NCBI GenBank assembly: GCA_963708895.1
Contig: CAVPUE010000002.1
Location: forward strand, 186,001 to 250,000
DNA length: 64,000 nucleotides
From: Bacillus_BD sp963708895
GTDB taxonomy: Bacteria; Bacillota; Bacilli; Bacillales; Cytobacillaceae
Direction of reading: 5' to 3'
A program made the position numbers and the translations under genes. The notes under the pieces were generated by a model. It was given only the letters and a program-made list of their open reading frames with translations, did not search any database and was not told where the DNA came from. Shown here piece by piece: positions 55,432 through 63,165 of this stretch. How positions within the stretch are numbered: position 1 is the stretch's first letter; every line of letters begins with the position of its first letter.

Positions 55432-56685
55432 TTAAATCTCCCAGCTGTCTAAGTATTTCCTTTGTTCTTCTGTTAGTTCGTCAATGACAATTCCTTCGCT
55501 TTGAAGCTTAAGAGTTGCAACCTTTTCATCGACGCTCTGTGGAACATTTAAGATTTGTGGACTAAGCTCTTTGTAATGTTCATTGATGTATTGAAGTGAA
55601 AGAGCTTGTAAGGCAAAAGTGGTATCCATAATTTCAGCAGGGTGCCCATCTCCAGCGCTTAAGTTAACTAATCGGCCTTCTCCTAATAAATACAATTTTC
55701 TACCATCATTTGTTGTATATTCTTCAATGTTTGTCCGAACCGTTCTTTTTGAAATAGATATTTCATCTAAACCAGGCTTGCTCACTTCAACATCAAAATG
55801 ACCAGCATTGGCTAAAATCGCTCCATCTTTCATGTGAAGCATATGCTCTTTGCGAATAACCTCATAGTTACCTGTAACCGTAATGAAAAAGTCTCCAACC
55901 TTCGCAGCTTCTATCATGGGCAGGACAGTGAAACCATCCATATGTGCTTCAATCGCTTTGATGCTATCTATTTCAGTTACGACTACTTTGGCACCTAATC
56001 CTTTTGCTCTCATGGCAACGCCTTTACCACACCAGCCGTAGCCAACGACAACAACTGTTTTTCCAGCCACGATTAAATTAGTGGTACGCATAATTCCATC
56101 AAAAACAGATTGACCGGTACCATATCGATTATCAAATAAATATTTACATTGTGCATCATTAACCGCTACCATAGAAAATGCTAATTGACCTGTTTTTTCG
56201 AGAGCTTTATTTCGAATAACACCTGTAGTTGTCTCTTCACAGCCACCTCGAACGTTCACTCTTAGATCTGGCCTTTCTGAATGGAGAAGTGTGACAAGAT
56301 CTCCGCCATCATCAATAATTAAATCTGGTTTTGATTCTACAGATTTAATGAGATATTCATTATATTCCTCTGGACTTGGATTATATTTAGCATATACCGT
56401 TAATCCATCCTCAACTAAAGCGGCAGCAACGTCATCCTGTGTGGAGAGAGGGTTACTTCCACAAATGGTGACATTCGCTCCACCTGACTGTACGACCTTT
56501 GCTAAATAGGCTGTCTTTGCTTCTAAATGAAGCGAGATTGTAACATTTAAGCCTTTAAATGGCTGTTGTTCTTTAAAACTCTTTTCTACACTATTTAAAA
56601 CAGGCATATGATTTTTTACCCAATCAATTTTTAAATGGCCATCAGGGGCTAGTGCTAGGTCTTTAACAATACTTTTATTTTCCAT
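55432..56685 (-). CDS. ahcY: S-adenosylhomocysteine hydrolase AhcY
   Basis: 417 residues, the shorter form without the 40-residue insert of eukaryotic and proteobacterial enzymes. Reversibly splits SAH to adenosine and homocysteine. SLHLEAKTAYLAKVVQSGGANVTICGSNPLSTQDDVAAAL, DDGGDL, GGCEETTTGV, the conserved Lys-Asp pair in NDAQCKYLFDNRYGTGQS, NAD loop VVVVGYGWCGKGVAMRAKGLGA, and NAGHFDVEV. B. subtilis lacks this enzyme. ATG 56685 follows TAGGAGG. Its strand opposes mtnN and the deaminase. The frame is intact. Confidence 0.96.
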   Translation of the reverse strand: MENKSIVKDLALAPDGHLKIDWVKNHMPVLNSVEKSFKEQQPFKGLNVTISLHLEAKTAYLAKVVQSGGANVTICGSNPLSTQDDVAAALVEDGLTVYAKYNPSPEEYNEYLIKSVESKPDLIIDDGGDLVTLLHSERPDLRVNVRGGCEETTTGVIRNKALEKTGQLAFSMVAVNDAQCKYLFDNRYGTGQSVFDGIMRTTNLIVAGKTVVVVGYGWCGKGVAMRAKGLGAKVVVTEIDSIKAIEAHMDGFTVLPMIEAAKVGDFFITVTGNYEVIRKEHMLHMKDGAILANAGHFDVEVSKPGLDEISISKRTVRTNIEEYTTNDGRKLYLLGEGRLVNLSAGDGHPAEIMDTTFALQALSLQYINEHYKELSPQILNVPQSVDEKVATLKLQSEGIVIDELTEEQRKYLDSWEI

Positions 56686-56836
56686 TATATTCCTCCTAAT
56701 AAATCATTTTTTCTAAGGTTACAAGTTCTTAGACGTTCATTTAAACCATGTGTATTGTATGCTTTTCTTTAGATGTTGTCTATTTTAAACTATACAAAAC
56801 TTAATACAAGCATTCATAATAAAAAAAGAATAAAAA

Positions 56837-56874
56837 AACAACCAACAGTTATTCGACCTGAAGGTTGTTGGTTT
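56837..56874 (-). terminator. Terminator after sigK
   Basis: AACCAACA and TGTTGGTT arms; on the minus strand the stem is followed by seven T. Lies between the sigK stop and the ahcY start. Confidence 0.7.
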
Positions 56875-56879
56875 GAATT

Positions 56880-57602
56880 TTAGGAATCTAATCTTTTACG
56901 TTTATCTTTCTCATCGCGATAAAATTCATGAAACATCTTCATGAGTGCTCTTTTTTCAATTCTTGATACATAACTTCTTGAAATTCCAAGCTCTTTTGCA
57001 ATTTCACGTTGTGTCTTTTCCTTTTTTAAATCCAGTCCAAATCGCCCGATAATCACATCTTTTTCCCGTTCATCCAAAATATCAATATATTCTTTAACCT
57101 TTTCAAGCTCCATATTAAGTTGAATCGTATCAATAACATCCTCTGATTCTGACTTTAAAACATCAATTAATGAGATTTCATTGCCTTCCTTATCCTGTCC
57201 AATTGGGTCATGAAGAGAAACATCTTTTTTTGTCTTCTTTAAAGCTCTTAAGTGCATGAGAATTTCATTTTCGATACATCTTGCCGCATAGGTTGCTAGT
57301 TTTGTGCCTTTTCCATCAGAATAGCTTTCAATAGCTTTAATCAAACCGATTGTTCCAATAGAGATTAGATCTTCAACGTCTTCACCTGTATTTTCAAACT
57401 TTTTGACAATATGGGCAACAAGTCTTAAATTATGTTCGATAAGCATATTTCGGGCATGTGAATCCCCTTCTGCCATCAATTGCAAGTATTTGCGTTCCTC
57501 AGCTGCAGAAAGTGGTTGGGGAAAGGCGTTATTTTTAACATAGGAAACGAGAAAAACAATTTCTTTGACCAAAAAGCTGAGTGCCGTAATAATTCCAGAC
57601 AT
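56880..57602 (-). CDS. sigK: Mother-cell sporulation sigma factor pro-SigK
   Basis: 240 residues in a single intact frame. Nearly the same as B. subtilis pro-sigmaK: the 20-residue pro-sequence (MSGIITALSFLVKEIVFLVS, then YVKNNAFPQPLS) removed by SpoIVFB; region 2 NLRLVAHIVKKFENTGEDVEDLISIGTIGLIKAIESY; region 4 KTQREIAKELGISRSYVSRIEKRALMKM. In B. subtilis 168 the gene is split by the skin element; here it is continuous, so no excision is needed. ATG 57602 behind GGAGGTGGC. BofC, which holds back pro-sigmaK processing, is coded at 3486-4035. Confidence 0.97.
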   Translation of the reverse strand: MSGIITALSFLVKEIVFLVSYVKNNAFPQPLSAAEERKYLQLMAEGDSHARNMLIEHNLRLVAHIVKKFENTGEDVEDLISIGTIGLIKAIESYSDGKGTKLATYAARCIENEILMHLRALKKTKKDVSLHDPIGQDKEGNEISLIDVLKSESEDVIDTIQLNMELEKVKEYIDILDEREKDVIIGRFGLDLKKEKTQREIAKELGISRSYVSRIEKRALMKMFHEFYRDEKDKRKRLDS

Positions 57603-57721
57603 GACGCCACCTCCGCTAGTTAAAGTACTTTACCTAATCCACTATTATCTAATATCTATGTGTGAAAGAGGAAGAATTTGTCTGTCCCAATGAAAATTAT
57701 GTTAGCAAAACACAATTGGCA

Positions 57722-57758
57722 AAATAAAAAAACAAGCCTAGTCACTTGAAAGGCTTGT
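57722..57758 (-). terminator. Terminator after pssA
   Basis: AACAAGCCT and AGGCTTGTT with an 11-base loop; on the minus strand a run of seven T follows. Confidence 0.8.
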
Positions 57759-57796
57759 TTTTTGTGGGAAAAGTACTTCTTTTAAAAAACTAATTA

Positions 57797-58336
57797 TTAC
57801 ACTTTTTTCATGCGAAAAGTACTGATCATGAGAAAGGAAAGAATAATAATGAGAAAAAGGAAAAATTGTGGAGGCATAAATGGAATGGCTAAGAAGCTAA
57901 GTGTTAAAATACAGCCTGCAGCTGTAATCGGTAAACCTGTAAAATAGCCTTTTACATTGGAAGTATTAAAACGTGCTAATCGAAAGGCTCCGCATGCAAT
58001 ATAAAAAATCGTAAAGAATGAACCAGGTGCACCAAATTCATTTAAAATCCCTTGAAATAATAGAAGCGCAGGTGCGACTCCGAATGATATAATATCACTC
58101 ATAGAATCTAGTTGTTCACCAAGTTCGGATTCAATGTTCAATTTTCGTGCTGTCATTCCGTCAAAACGATCTAGAAGTGCAGCGATAAAAATGAGAAGCA
58201 AGCTTAAATTTAAATCCCCTTTTAACGTACTGATGATGGCAAAGCCGCCTAATGATAAATTGCCAAGAGTTATGACATTGGCTGTTTGTGCTTTAATTTT
58301 TTTGATCGTTTGATCAAATACACCAGATAAAAACAT
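57797..58336 (-). CDS. pssA: CDP-diacylglycerol-serine O-phosphatidyltransferase PssA
   Basis: 179 residues from ATG 58336 (behind AAGGAGTGAGGAG); the open frame goes further but into the dispersed repeat. CDP-alcohol phosphatidyltransferase motif DG-x2-AR-x8-G-x3-D-x3-D is seen as DGMTARKLNIESELGEQLDS followed by MSD. Five or six membrane helices. Makes phosphatidylserine, which Psd, coded divergently at 58647, turns into phosphatidylethanolamine. Frame is intact. Confidence 0.93.
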   Translation of the reverse strand: MFLSGVFDQTIKKIKAQTANVITLGNLSLGGFAIISTLKGDLNLSLLLIFIAALLDRFDGMTARKLNIESELGEQLDSMSDIISFGVAPALLLFQGILNEFGAPGSFFTIFYIACGAFRLARFNTSNVKGYFTGLPITAAGCILTLSFLAIPFMPPQFFLFLIIILSFLMISTFRMKKV

Positions 58337-58365
58337 CTCCTCACTCCTTATGGAAGGCAGGTTCG

Positions 58366-58538
58366 TAAAGTTTGTTGTTAAAATCCAAAGGCCGATTTTA
58401 ACGTACAAATAAGTTATTTTGTACCTTCGTATAAAATTTGTAGCTCTTTTCTCAAAAAAATAGTTCAATGGCAATGTGAGTACAAGGATAATCGGCTTTT
58501 TCTATCCAAAAGCAACAAAGCTTGAGAAAAGAGCCTTA
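58366..58538 (+). repeat. Dispersed repeat copy R2, full length (173 bp)
   Basis: Left end TAAAGTTTGTTGTTAAAATC, right end TTGAGAAAAGAGCCTTA. Inside, GCCGATT (near 58393) can pair with AATCGGC (near 58491), and GCTCTTTTCTCAA (near 58443) with TTGAGAAAAGAGC near the right end; the two pairings interleave. CCTTATGGAAGG occurs on both sides (58346-58357 and 58534-58545). It lies between the divergent pssA and psd. Confidence 0.85.
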
Positions 58539-58646
58539 TGGAAGGGAATCACTCATATATATTCTATAATATATATAGTATAATTTTATATTTTTTATGC
58601 TGAATAGTAAAGAAGAAAAAATACAGAACTTTCTGGAGGTTTGTAC

Positions 58647-59450
58647 ATGATTGAAGGCATTTACAGGTTAATGATTGATCTATTAAATAGGAAAAGTATC
58701 TCGCAATTACTTGCTATTTTTTCAAAATCAAAAATAAGTAGGTTTTTAATTCCTATTTATTCGAAAGTCTATCAACTAAATCTTCTAGAAATGGAAAAAC
58801 CTCTGAAAGAATATAAAACGATTCATGACCTTTTTACAAGAAAGCTTCAAAAGGGAGCTAGATTGATTGATGAAAATCCACTTTCAGTTATAAGTCCTGT
58901 TGATGCAATCCTACAAGAATATGGAATCATTGACGATCATCATTGTATAAAGGTGAAGGGGAAGGATTATTTCATAACGGAAATGCTTGGTGGAACTGAA
59001 AAAGTTCAAAAATATAGAAATGGTACTTATATGATTTTTTATTTAAGTCCAAGTCATTATCATCGTATTCATAGTCCTGTGTCAGGCAGAATTAGTAATC
59101 AATGGAGCATTGGGACTAAATCATATCCTGTCAACCATTTTGGGTTAAAATATGGAAAGAGACCTCTTGCTAAAAATTATCGAATGATAACAGAATTGGA
59201 ATACAATGAAGGAACCGTTGCTGTAGTAAAAGTAGGAGCGATGTATATTAATTCAATCGTAAAGCTATCAACCGAAAATCATCTAAGAAAAGGAGAAGAA
59301 ATGGCTTATTTCTCATTCGGTTCCTCTGTTGTACTACTATTTCAAGCGGGAACGTTTATGAAAGAAGAGACTTTAAAAACTCCAAGACAAATAAAAGTAG
59401 GGGAGTGTATTGGTTATTTGAATATTAAATCCAATCAACTCGTGAAGTAA
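58647..59450 (+). CDS. psd: Phosphatidylserine decarboxylase proenzyme Psd
   Basis: 267 residues. Self-cleaving pyruvoyl enzyme. Conserved parts: FLIPIYSKVYQL, IHDLFTRKLQKGARLID, VISPVDAILQEYG, YLSPSHYHRIHSPVSG, VAVVKVGAMYINSIV, and the cleavage motif FGSSVVLLF (GSS, the Ser giving pyruvate). Start ATG 58647 follows GGAGGTTTG; an ATG at 58641 is also in frame. Several TATAAT-like stretches occur at 58560-58590. Confidence 0.95.
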   Translation: MIEGIYRLMIDLLNRKSISQLLAIFSKSKISRFLIPIYSKVYQLNLLEMEKPLKEYKTIHDLFTRKLQKGARLIDENPLSVISPVDAILQEYGIIDDHHCIKVKGKDYFITEMLGGTEKVQKYRNGTYMIFYLSPSHYHRIHSPVSGRISNQWSIGTKSYPVNHFGLKYGKRPLAKNYRMITELEYNEGTVAVVKVGAMYINSIVKLSTENHLRKGEEMAYFSFGSSVVLLFQAGTFMKEETLKTPRQIKVGECIGYLNIKSNQLVK

Positions 59451-59499
59451 TCGTTCGTTGTTATACTTGCTCTATGAATAATAGAGTGACCTAAAAAAG

Positions 59500-59526
59500 A
59501 AAAAATCCCTTTTTTAATGGGATTAA
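59500..59526. terminator. Terminator between psd and sda
   Basis: AATCCC and GGGATT arms around TTTTTTAAT; a run of A before it gives the T-run for the minus-strand gene sda. Confidence 0.7.
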
Positions 59527-59667
59527 TTAAGTGGTAACTTTGATTTTAGTGGAAAGAGATCTTCGGTGAATTTCTGCTTCTATTAAAGCAATAAAATCAG
59601 GACTTAAATTTAATTTTATTGCTTTATGATAAGATTCAATTAGTAGCTCATCAGAGAGTTTGTACAC
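59527..59667 (-). CDS. sda: Sporulation checkpoint inhibitor Sda
   Basis: 46 residues, too short for most gene finders. YKLSDELLIESYHKAIKLNL then SPDFIALIEAEIHRRSLSTK aligns along its whole length with B. subtilis Sda (KLSDELLIESYFKATEMNL, DFIELIENEIKRRSL). Sda is an antiparallel helical hairpin that binds the histidine kinase KinA and blocks entry into sporulation when replication is initiating or damaged. GTG 59667 is 10 bases behind GGAGGTGAT. It is divergent from yqeG, as in B. subtilis, and a cluster of DnaA boxes lies upstream. Confidence 0.93.
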   Translation of the reverse strand: MYKLSDELLIESYHKAIKLNLSPDFIALIEAEIHRRSLSTKIKVTT

Positions 59668-59819
59668 GTCAGAAATCACCTCCATCATAAATGAAACTAA
59701 ATTGAAATCTACTACTATCTTGCAAGTTCTATTTATTTATCCTCATACATTATCGTTTAGGTCTTTATCAGCTAGTAACATTACTCTATCAGAAATTATG
59801 ATTTAGAACAATCGTTCTG

Positions 59820-59919
59820 TTATCCACAAAAGCCAGTGGATAACTTGTGACTAACTTGTTCATAAATAGAATAATACGAATGAATTAGCATGTTCGTTGT
59901 GTGTATAAAGTTATCCACA
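59820..59919 (-). promoter_or_regulatory. DnaA-box cluster upstream of sda
   Basis: Perfect boxes TTATCCACA at 59820-59828 and 59911-59919; reverse-oriented near-perfect boxes AGTGGATAA (59835-59843) and TGTGTATAA (59900-59908), each one base from TGTGGATAA. The cluster is 150-250 bp ahead of sda, whose transcription in B. subtilis is activated by DnaA. The stretch 59668-60013 holds no gene that I can see. Confidence 0.85.
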
Positions 59920-60013
59920 GAAAAAAGAATGCAGAAAGATGTCGAACGCTTTTTGTTCTTAGAAGTAACATAAAGAGCTTACAAGGGTTCTGTTTGTAAT
60001 AAAATTATTTTCT

Positions 60014-60062
60014 TAAAGTTTGTTGTTAAAATCCAAAAGCAACAAAGTTGAGAAAAGAGCTT
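60014..60062 (+). repeat. Dispersed repeat copy R3, internally deleted (49 bp)
   Basis: Left end TAAAGTTTGTTGTTAAAATC runs directly into the right end (CAACAAAGTTGAGAAAAGAG then CTTA), lacking about 120 bp of the middle. It ends 10 bp before the yqeG -35 box. Confidence 0.8.
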
Positions 60063-60072
60063 AATAAATATT

Positions 60073-60101
60073 TTGAACTCATATCTAAAATTGGGTATGA
60101 T
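60073..60101 (+). promoter_or_regulatory. Promoter of the yqeG operon
   Basis: TTGAAC (60073-60078), 17-base spacer, TATGAT (60096-60101). Confidence 0.6.
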
Positions 60102-60163
60102 GTAAAAGAATAAAAGTTCCAAAGTTGGCAAATGATGAGTTATTTATTAATGGGGTGCACAGT

Positions 60164-60679
60164 TTGTTAAAGAATTTTCTTCCGAATCAGTATGTGAAAA
60201 GTATTTTAGATATACAACCAACAGAATTAAAGGAAAAAGGTGTTAAGGGAATTATTACCGACCTTGATAATACTCTAGTCGAATGGGATCGACCGGAAGC
60301 AACACCGCAAATTATCCAATGGTTTGAAAAAATGCAGCAAAATCAAATACAAGTAACGATTGTATCAAATAATAATGAAGTAAGAGTGAAGGCATTCTCA
60401 GATCCACTGAAAATACCCTTTATATATAGAGCAAAGAAACCAATGTCAAATGCCTTTTTTCAAGCGGCGAAAAGAATGAATTTGAAAAAAGAAGAAACTG
60501 TTGTCATTGGTGATCAACTTTTAACGGATATATTAGGCGGGAATCGAAGTGGTTTTCATACGATTTTAGTTGTACCAGTTGCACAAAATGATGGACTGGC
60601 AACTAAATTTAATCGATTAGTAGAACGACGAATCATGAATTGGTTTAGAAAAAAAGGCTTGTTACAATGGGAGGATTAA
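60164..60679 (+). CDS. yqeG: HAD-family phosphatase YqeG
   Basis: 171 residues from TTG 60164, which corresponds to the start of B. subtilis YqeG (172 aa); the open frame extends to 60125. HAD motif I GIITDLDNTLVEWDRPEATP (nucleophile Asp), motif II VTIVSNNNE, motif III Lys in YRAKKPM, motif IV VVIGDQLLTDILGGNRSGFHTILVVPV. Subfamily IIIA phosphatase of unknown substrate, always with yqeH. Ends just ahead of yqeH. Confidence 0.93.
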   Translation: MLKNFLPNQYVKSILDIQPTELKEKGVKGIITDLDNTLVEWDRPEATPQIIQWFEKMQQNQIQVTIVSNNNEVRVKAFSDPLKIPFIYRAKKPMSNAFFQAAKRMNLKKEETVVIGDQLLTDILGGNRSGFHTILVVPVAQNDGLATKFNRLVERRIMNWFRKKGLLQWED

Positions 60680-60684
60680 AGCAT

Positions 60685-61788
60685 TTGAGTGAACAGTATT
60701 CTTGTTTTGGATGTGGAGTCCAAATTCAAACAGAAAATCCAGAAGAATTAGGTTATGCACCAGAATCAGCGCTACAAAAAGAGGAAATTATCTGCCAGCG
60801 TTGTTTTCGCTTAAAGCATTATAATGAAGTTCAAGATGTGAGTTTGACCGATGATGACTTTTTACGGATTTTAAATGGAATCGGAAAAAGTGATGCGTTG
60901 ATTGTTAAGATTGTTGATATTTTTGATTTTAATGGAAGTTGGTTACCTGGTATCCATCGCTTTATAGGTAAGAATAATGTGATTTTAATCGGAAATAAAG
61001 TGGATCTTCTCCCAAAATCGGTTAAGTCAAATAGAGTAATTAATTGGATGAAACATGAAGCGAAACAATTGGGATTAAAGCCAGTTGATGTTTTTTTAGT
61101 TAGTGCTGCAAAAGGGTTATTTATGAAAGAAGTAATAGAAGCAATTGAACACTACCGTGAGGGGAAGGATGTCTATATTATTGGTTGTACAAATGTAGGG
61201 AAATCTACATTTATTAATCAAATATTAAAAGAAGTAACAGGTGAAGGGGACGTCATTACAACCTCTCATTTTCCAGGTACAACTTTAGATACCATTGAAA
61301 TTCCACTTTCAGATGGTAAATCACTTATTGATACACCGGGAATCATTAATCATCATCAAATGGCCCATTATGTCGGAAAACGAGATTTAAAAGTGATACT
61401 ACCTAAAAAGGAAATTAAACAAATGGTCTATCAATTGAATGAAGAACAAACCTTATTCTTTGGTGGATTGGCACGGTTTGATTATATCAAAGGTGGACGA
61501 CGTTCGTTCTCCTGTTACTTTTCAAATGAAATCAACATCCATCGAACAAAATTAGAAAAAGCAGATGAATTATATCAAAATCATGTGGGGGAAATGTTAA
61601 CACCGCCAAGAAAAGATGAACTTGAAACTTTTCCAAAGCTTGTCAGACAAACCTTTACGATAAAGGAAGAAAAAACAGATATCGTTTTTTCTGGTCTTGG
61701 TTGGATAACGGTTAATGAACCAGGGGCAGTTGTAGCTGCCTACGTTCCTAAAGGCGTGCATTGTTTAATTCGAAAGTCGTTAATATAA
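60685..61788 (+). CDS. yqeH: Ribosome biogenesis GTPase YqeH
   Basis: 367 residues. Circularly permuted GTPase for 30S assembly. N-terminal zinc finger CFGCGVQIQ...CQRCFRLKHYN; then the permuted order G4 (ILIGNKVDLLP), G5 (VSAAKG), G1 (IIGCTNVGKSTFINQ), G2, G3 (LIDTPGI). C-terminal RNA-binding part. Start TTG 60685, 9 bases behind GGGAGG; an ATG at 60667 within the end of yqeG is the alternative. Confidence 0.95.
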   Translation: MSEQYSCFGCGVQIQTENPEELGYAPESALQKEEIICQRCFRLKHYNEVQDVSLTDDDFLRILNGIGKSDALIVKIVDIFDFNGSWLPGIHRFIGKNNVILIGNKVDLLPKSVKSNRVINWMKHEAKQLGLKPVDVFLVSAAKGLFMKEVIEAIEHYREGKDVYIIGCTNVGKSTFINQILKEVTGEGDVITTSHFPGTTLDTIEIPLSDGKSLIDTPGIINHHQMAHYVGKRDLKVILPKKEIKQMVYQLNEEQTLFFGGLARFDYIKGGRRSFSCYFSNEINIHRTKLEKADELYQNHVGEMLTPPRKDELETFPKLVRQTFTIKEEKTDIVFSGLGWITVNEPGAVVAAYVPKGVHCLIRKSLI

Positions 61789-61861
61789 AGAGACAACGAC
61801 AAAGTTGAACAAGTGCCTTGTTTAAAAGGAACTTTGCGAAACTTTGGGGAGGGGAAATAGG

Positions 61862-62695
61862 TTGAAAAAGTTATACGGAGTGATAGGAGATCCTGTTGCA
61901 CATTCAATGTCACCGCATATGCTTAATGATTTATTTGAATTCTATTCAATTGATGCTACATATATGGCCTTTCATGTTAGTCCAGAAAATTTACAAGATG
62001 CCATAAAAGGCTTTAAGGCAATTAATTTGGCTGGTTTGAGTGTAACGGTTCCTCATAAAACAGCTGTTATGCCGTTGTTAGATGAAATTGATCCATTGGC
62101 AGAAGCGATTGGTGCTGTTAATACCATCGTGAATGATCAAGGGCGTTTTATTGGATATAATACAGACGGAAGCGGCTATTTGGAAGGACTCAAAAAGGAA
62201 GTATCTTCATTTACAGATCTAAAGATGCTTTTATTAGGTGCAGGTGGAGCGGCTAAAGGAATTTATTTTACAATGGCTCAAGCAGGGTTAAAGAATATTG
62301 ATATTGCGAACAGAACGATTTCAAAAGCAGAAGAATTAGTTGAAAATTGTCCGTTTCCTGTTCAATCTGAAGTACTAAGCTTACAGGAAGCTGAAGAACA
62401 ACTATCTAAGTATGATTTGATCGTTCAAACAACATCGATTGGATTGCACCCTGATGTTGATTCATCACCTATTTCTGTAGAAAAATTAAAACCAACCGCT
62501 ATCGTGAGTGATATTATTTATAGTCCATTAGAAACGAAATTATTACGAGAAGCAAAACGTAAAGGTGCACGTATTCAAAATGGAATACCGATGTTTGCTT
62601 ACCAGGGAGCACTACAATTTAAAATGTGGACAGGAATAAGTCCAGATATTGAAAGAATGAAATCAGTTTGTCTTAAACAATTGCTGCTTTCGTAA
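61862..62695 (+). CDS. aroE: Shikimate dehydrogenase AroE
   Basis: 277 residues. NADPH reduction of 3-dehydroshikimate. YGVIGDPVAHSMSPHMLND, LSVTVPHKTAVMPLLDEID (catalytic Lys), IGAVNTIV, GYNTDGSGYLEGL (Asp), Rossmann MLLLGAGGAAKGIYF, ANRTISKAEEL, and the ending FAYQGALQFKMWTG. TTG 61862 follows GGGGAGGGG. Its stop codon TAA (62693-62695) is the first three bases of dispersed repeat R4. Confidence 0.95.
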   Translation: MKKLYGVIGDPVAHSMSPHMLNDLFEFYSIDATYMAFHVSPENLQDAIKGFKAINLAGLSVTVPHKTAVMPLLDEIDPLAEAIGAVNTIVNDQGRFIGYNTDGSGYLEGLKKEVSSFTDLKMLLLGAGGAAKGIYFTMAQAGLKNIDIANRTISKAEELVENCPFPVQSEVLSLQEAEEQLSKYDLIVQTTSIGLHPDVDSSPISVEKLKPTAIVSDIIYSPLETKLLREAKRKGARIQNGIPMFAYQGALQFKMWTGISPDIERMKSVCLKQLLLS

Positions 62696-62858
62696 AGTTT
62701 GTTGTTAAAATCCAAAAGCCGATTTTAACGAAGAAATAGCATTTGTGCATTTTTATAAATTTTCAGCTCTTTTCTCAAAAATAAAGGACTATGTCAACGT
62801 GAAAACAAGGCCAATCAGCTTTTTTACCAAGAGCAAATAGTTTGAGAAAAGAGCCTTA
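62693..62858 (+). repeat. Dispersed repeat copy R4, full length (166 bp)
   Basis: Same ends as R2 (left TAAAGTTTGTTGTTAAAATC, right TTTGAGAAAAGAGCCTTA). Internal arms AAGCCGATT / AATCAGCTT (one mismatch) and GCTCTTTTCTCAAA / TTTGAGAAAAGAGC occur in the same interleaved order as in R2. It fills the space between aroE and yqeI. Confidence 0.85.
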
Positions 62859-62874
62859 AAGATTAGGAGGAAAC

Positions 62875-63165
62875 ATGTTAACAGGTAAACAGAAACGATT
62901 ATTACGCTCAAAAGCACACCATCTTAACCCTATATTCCAAGTTGGTAAAGGTGGAGTCAATGAAAATATGATCAAACAAATTAGTGAAGCATTAGAAGTG
63001 CGGGAATTGATCAAAATCAGTGTATTACAGAATTGTGAAGAGGATAGAGATGATGTAGCAGAAGCGGTATCAAAAGGTGCAGGTGCAGAACTTGTCCAAA
63101 TTATTGGAAATACAATCGTTCTTTATAAAGAATCAATTGAAAATAAACAAATTGTATTGCCATAA
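62875..63165 (+). CDS. yqeI: RNA-binding protein YqeI, CRM/YhbY family
   Basis: 96 residues. CRM domain: LTGKQKRLLRSKAHHLNPIFQVGKGGVNENMIKQISEALEVRELIKISVLQNC with the GxxG-type loop VGKGGVNE and VQIIGNTIVLYKES. Acts in ribosome assembly in related bacteria. ATG 62875 follows TAGGAGG. In B. subtilis nadD follows; here only 69 bp separate it from yqeK. Confidence 0.93.
   Translation: MLTGKQKRLLRSKAHHLNPIFQVGKGGVNENMIKQISEALEVRELIKISVLQNCEEDRDDVAEAVSKGAGAELVQIIGNTIVLYKESIENKQIVLP

Noticed and set aside
58337..58474. N-terminal extension of PssA
   Set aside because: It also runs into the dispersed repeat R2; ATG 58336 has a good ribosome site and the family start.
61789..61861. Another copy of the dispersed repeat between yqeH and aroE
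   Set aside because: It has AAAGTTGAACAAG and CGAAACTTTG pieces only; neither end sequence is present, so similarity is too weak.
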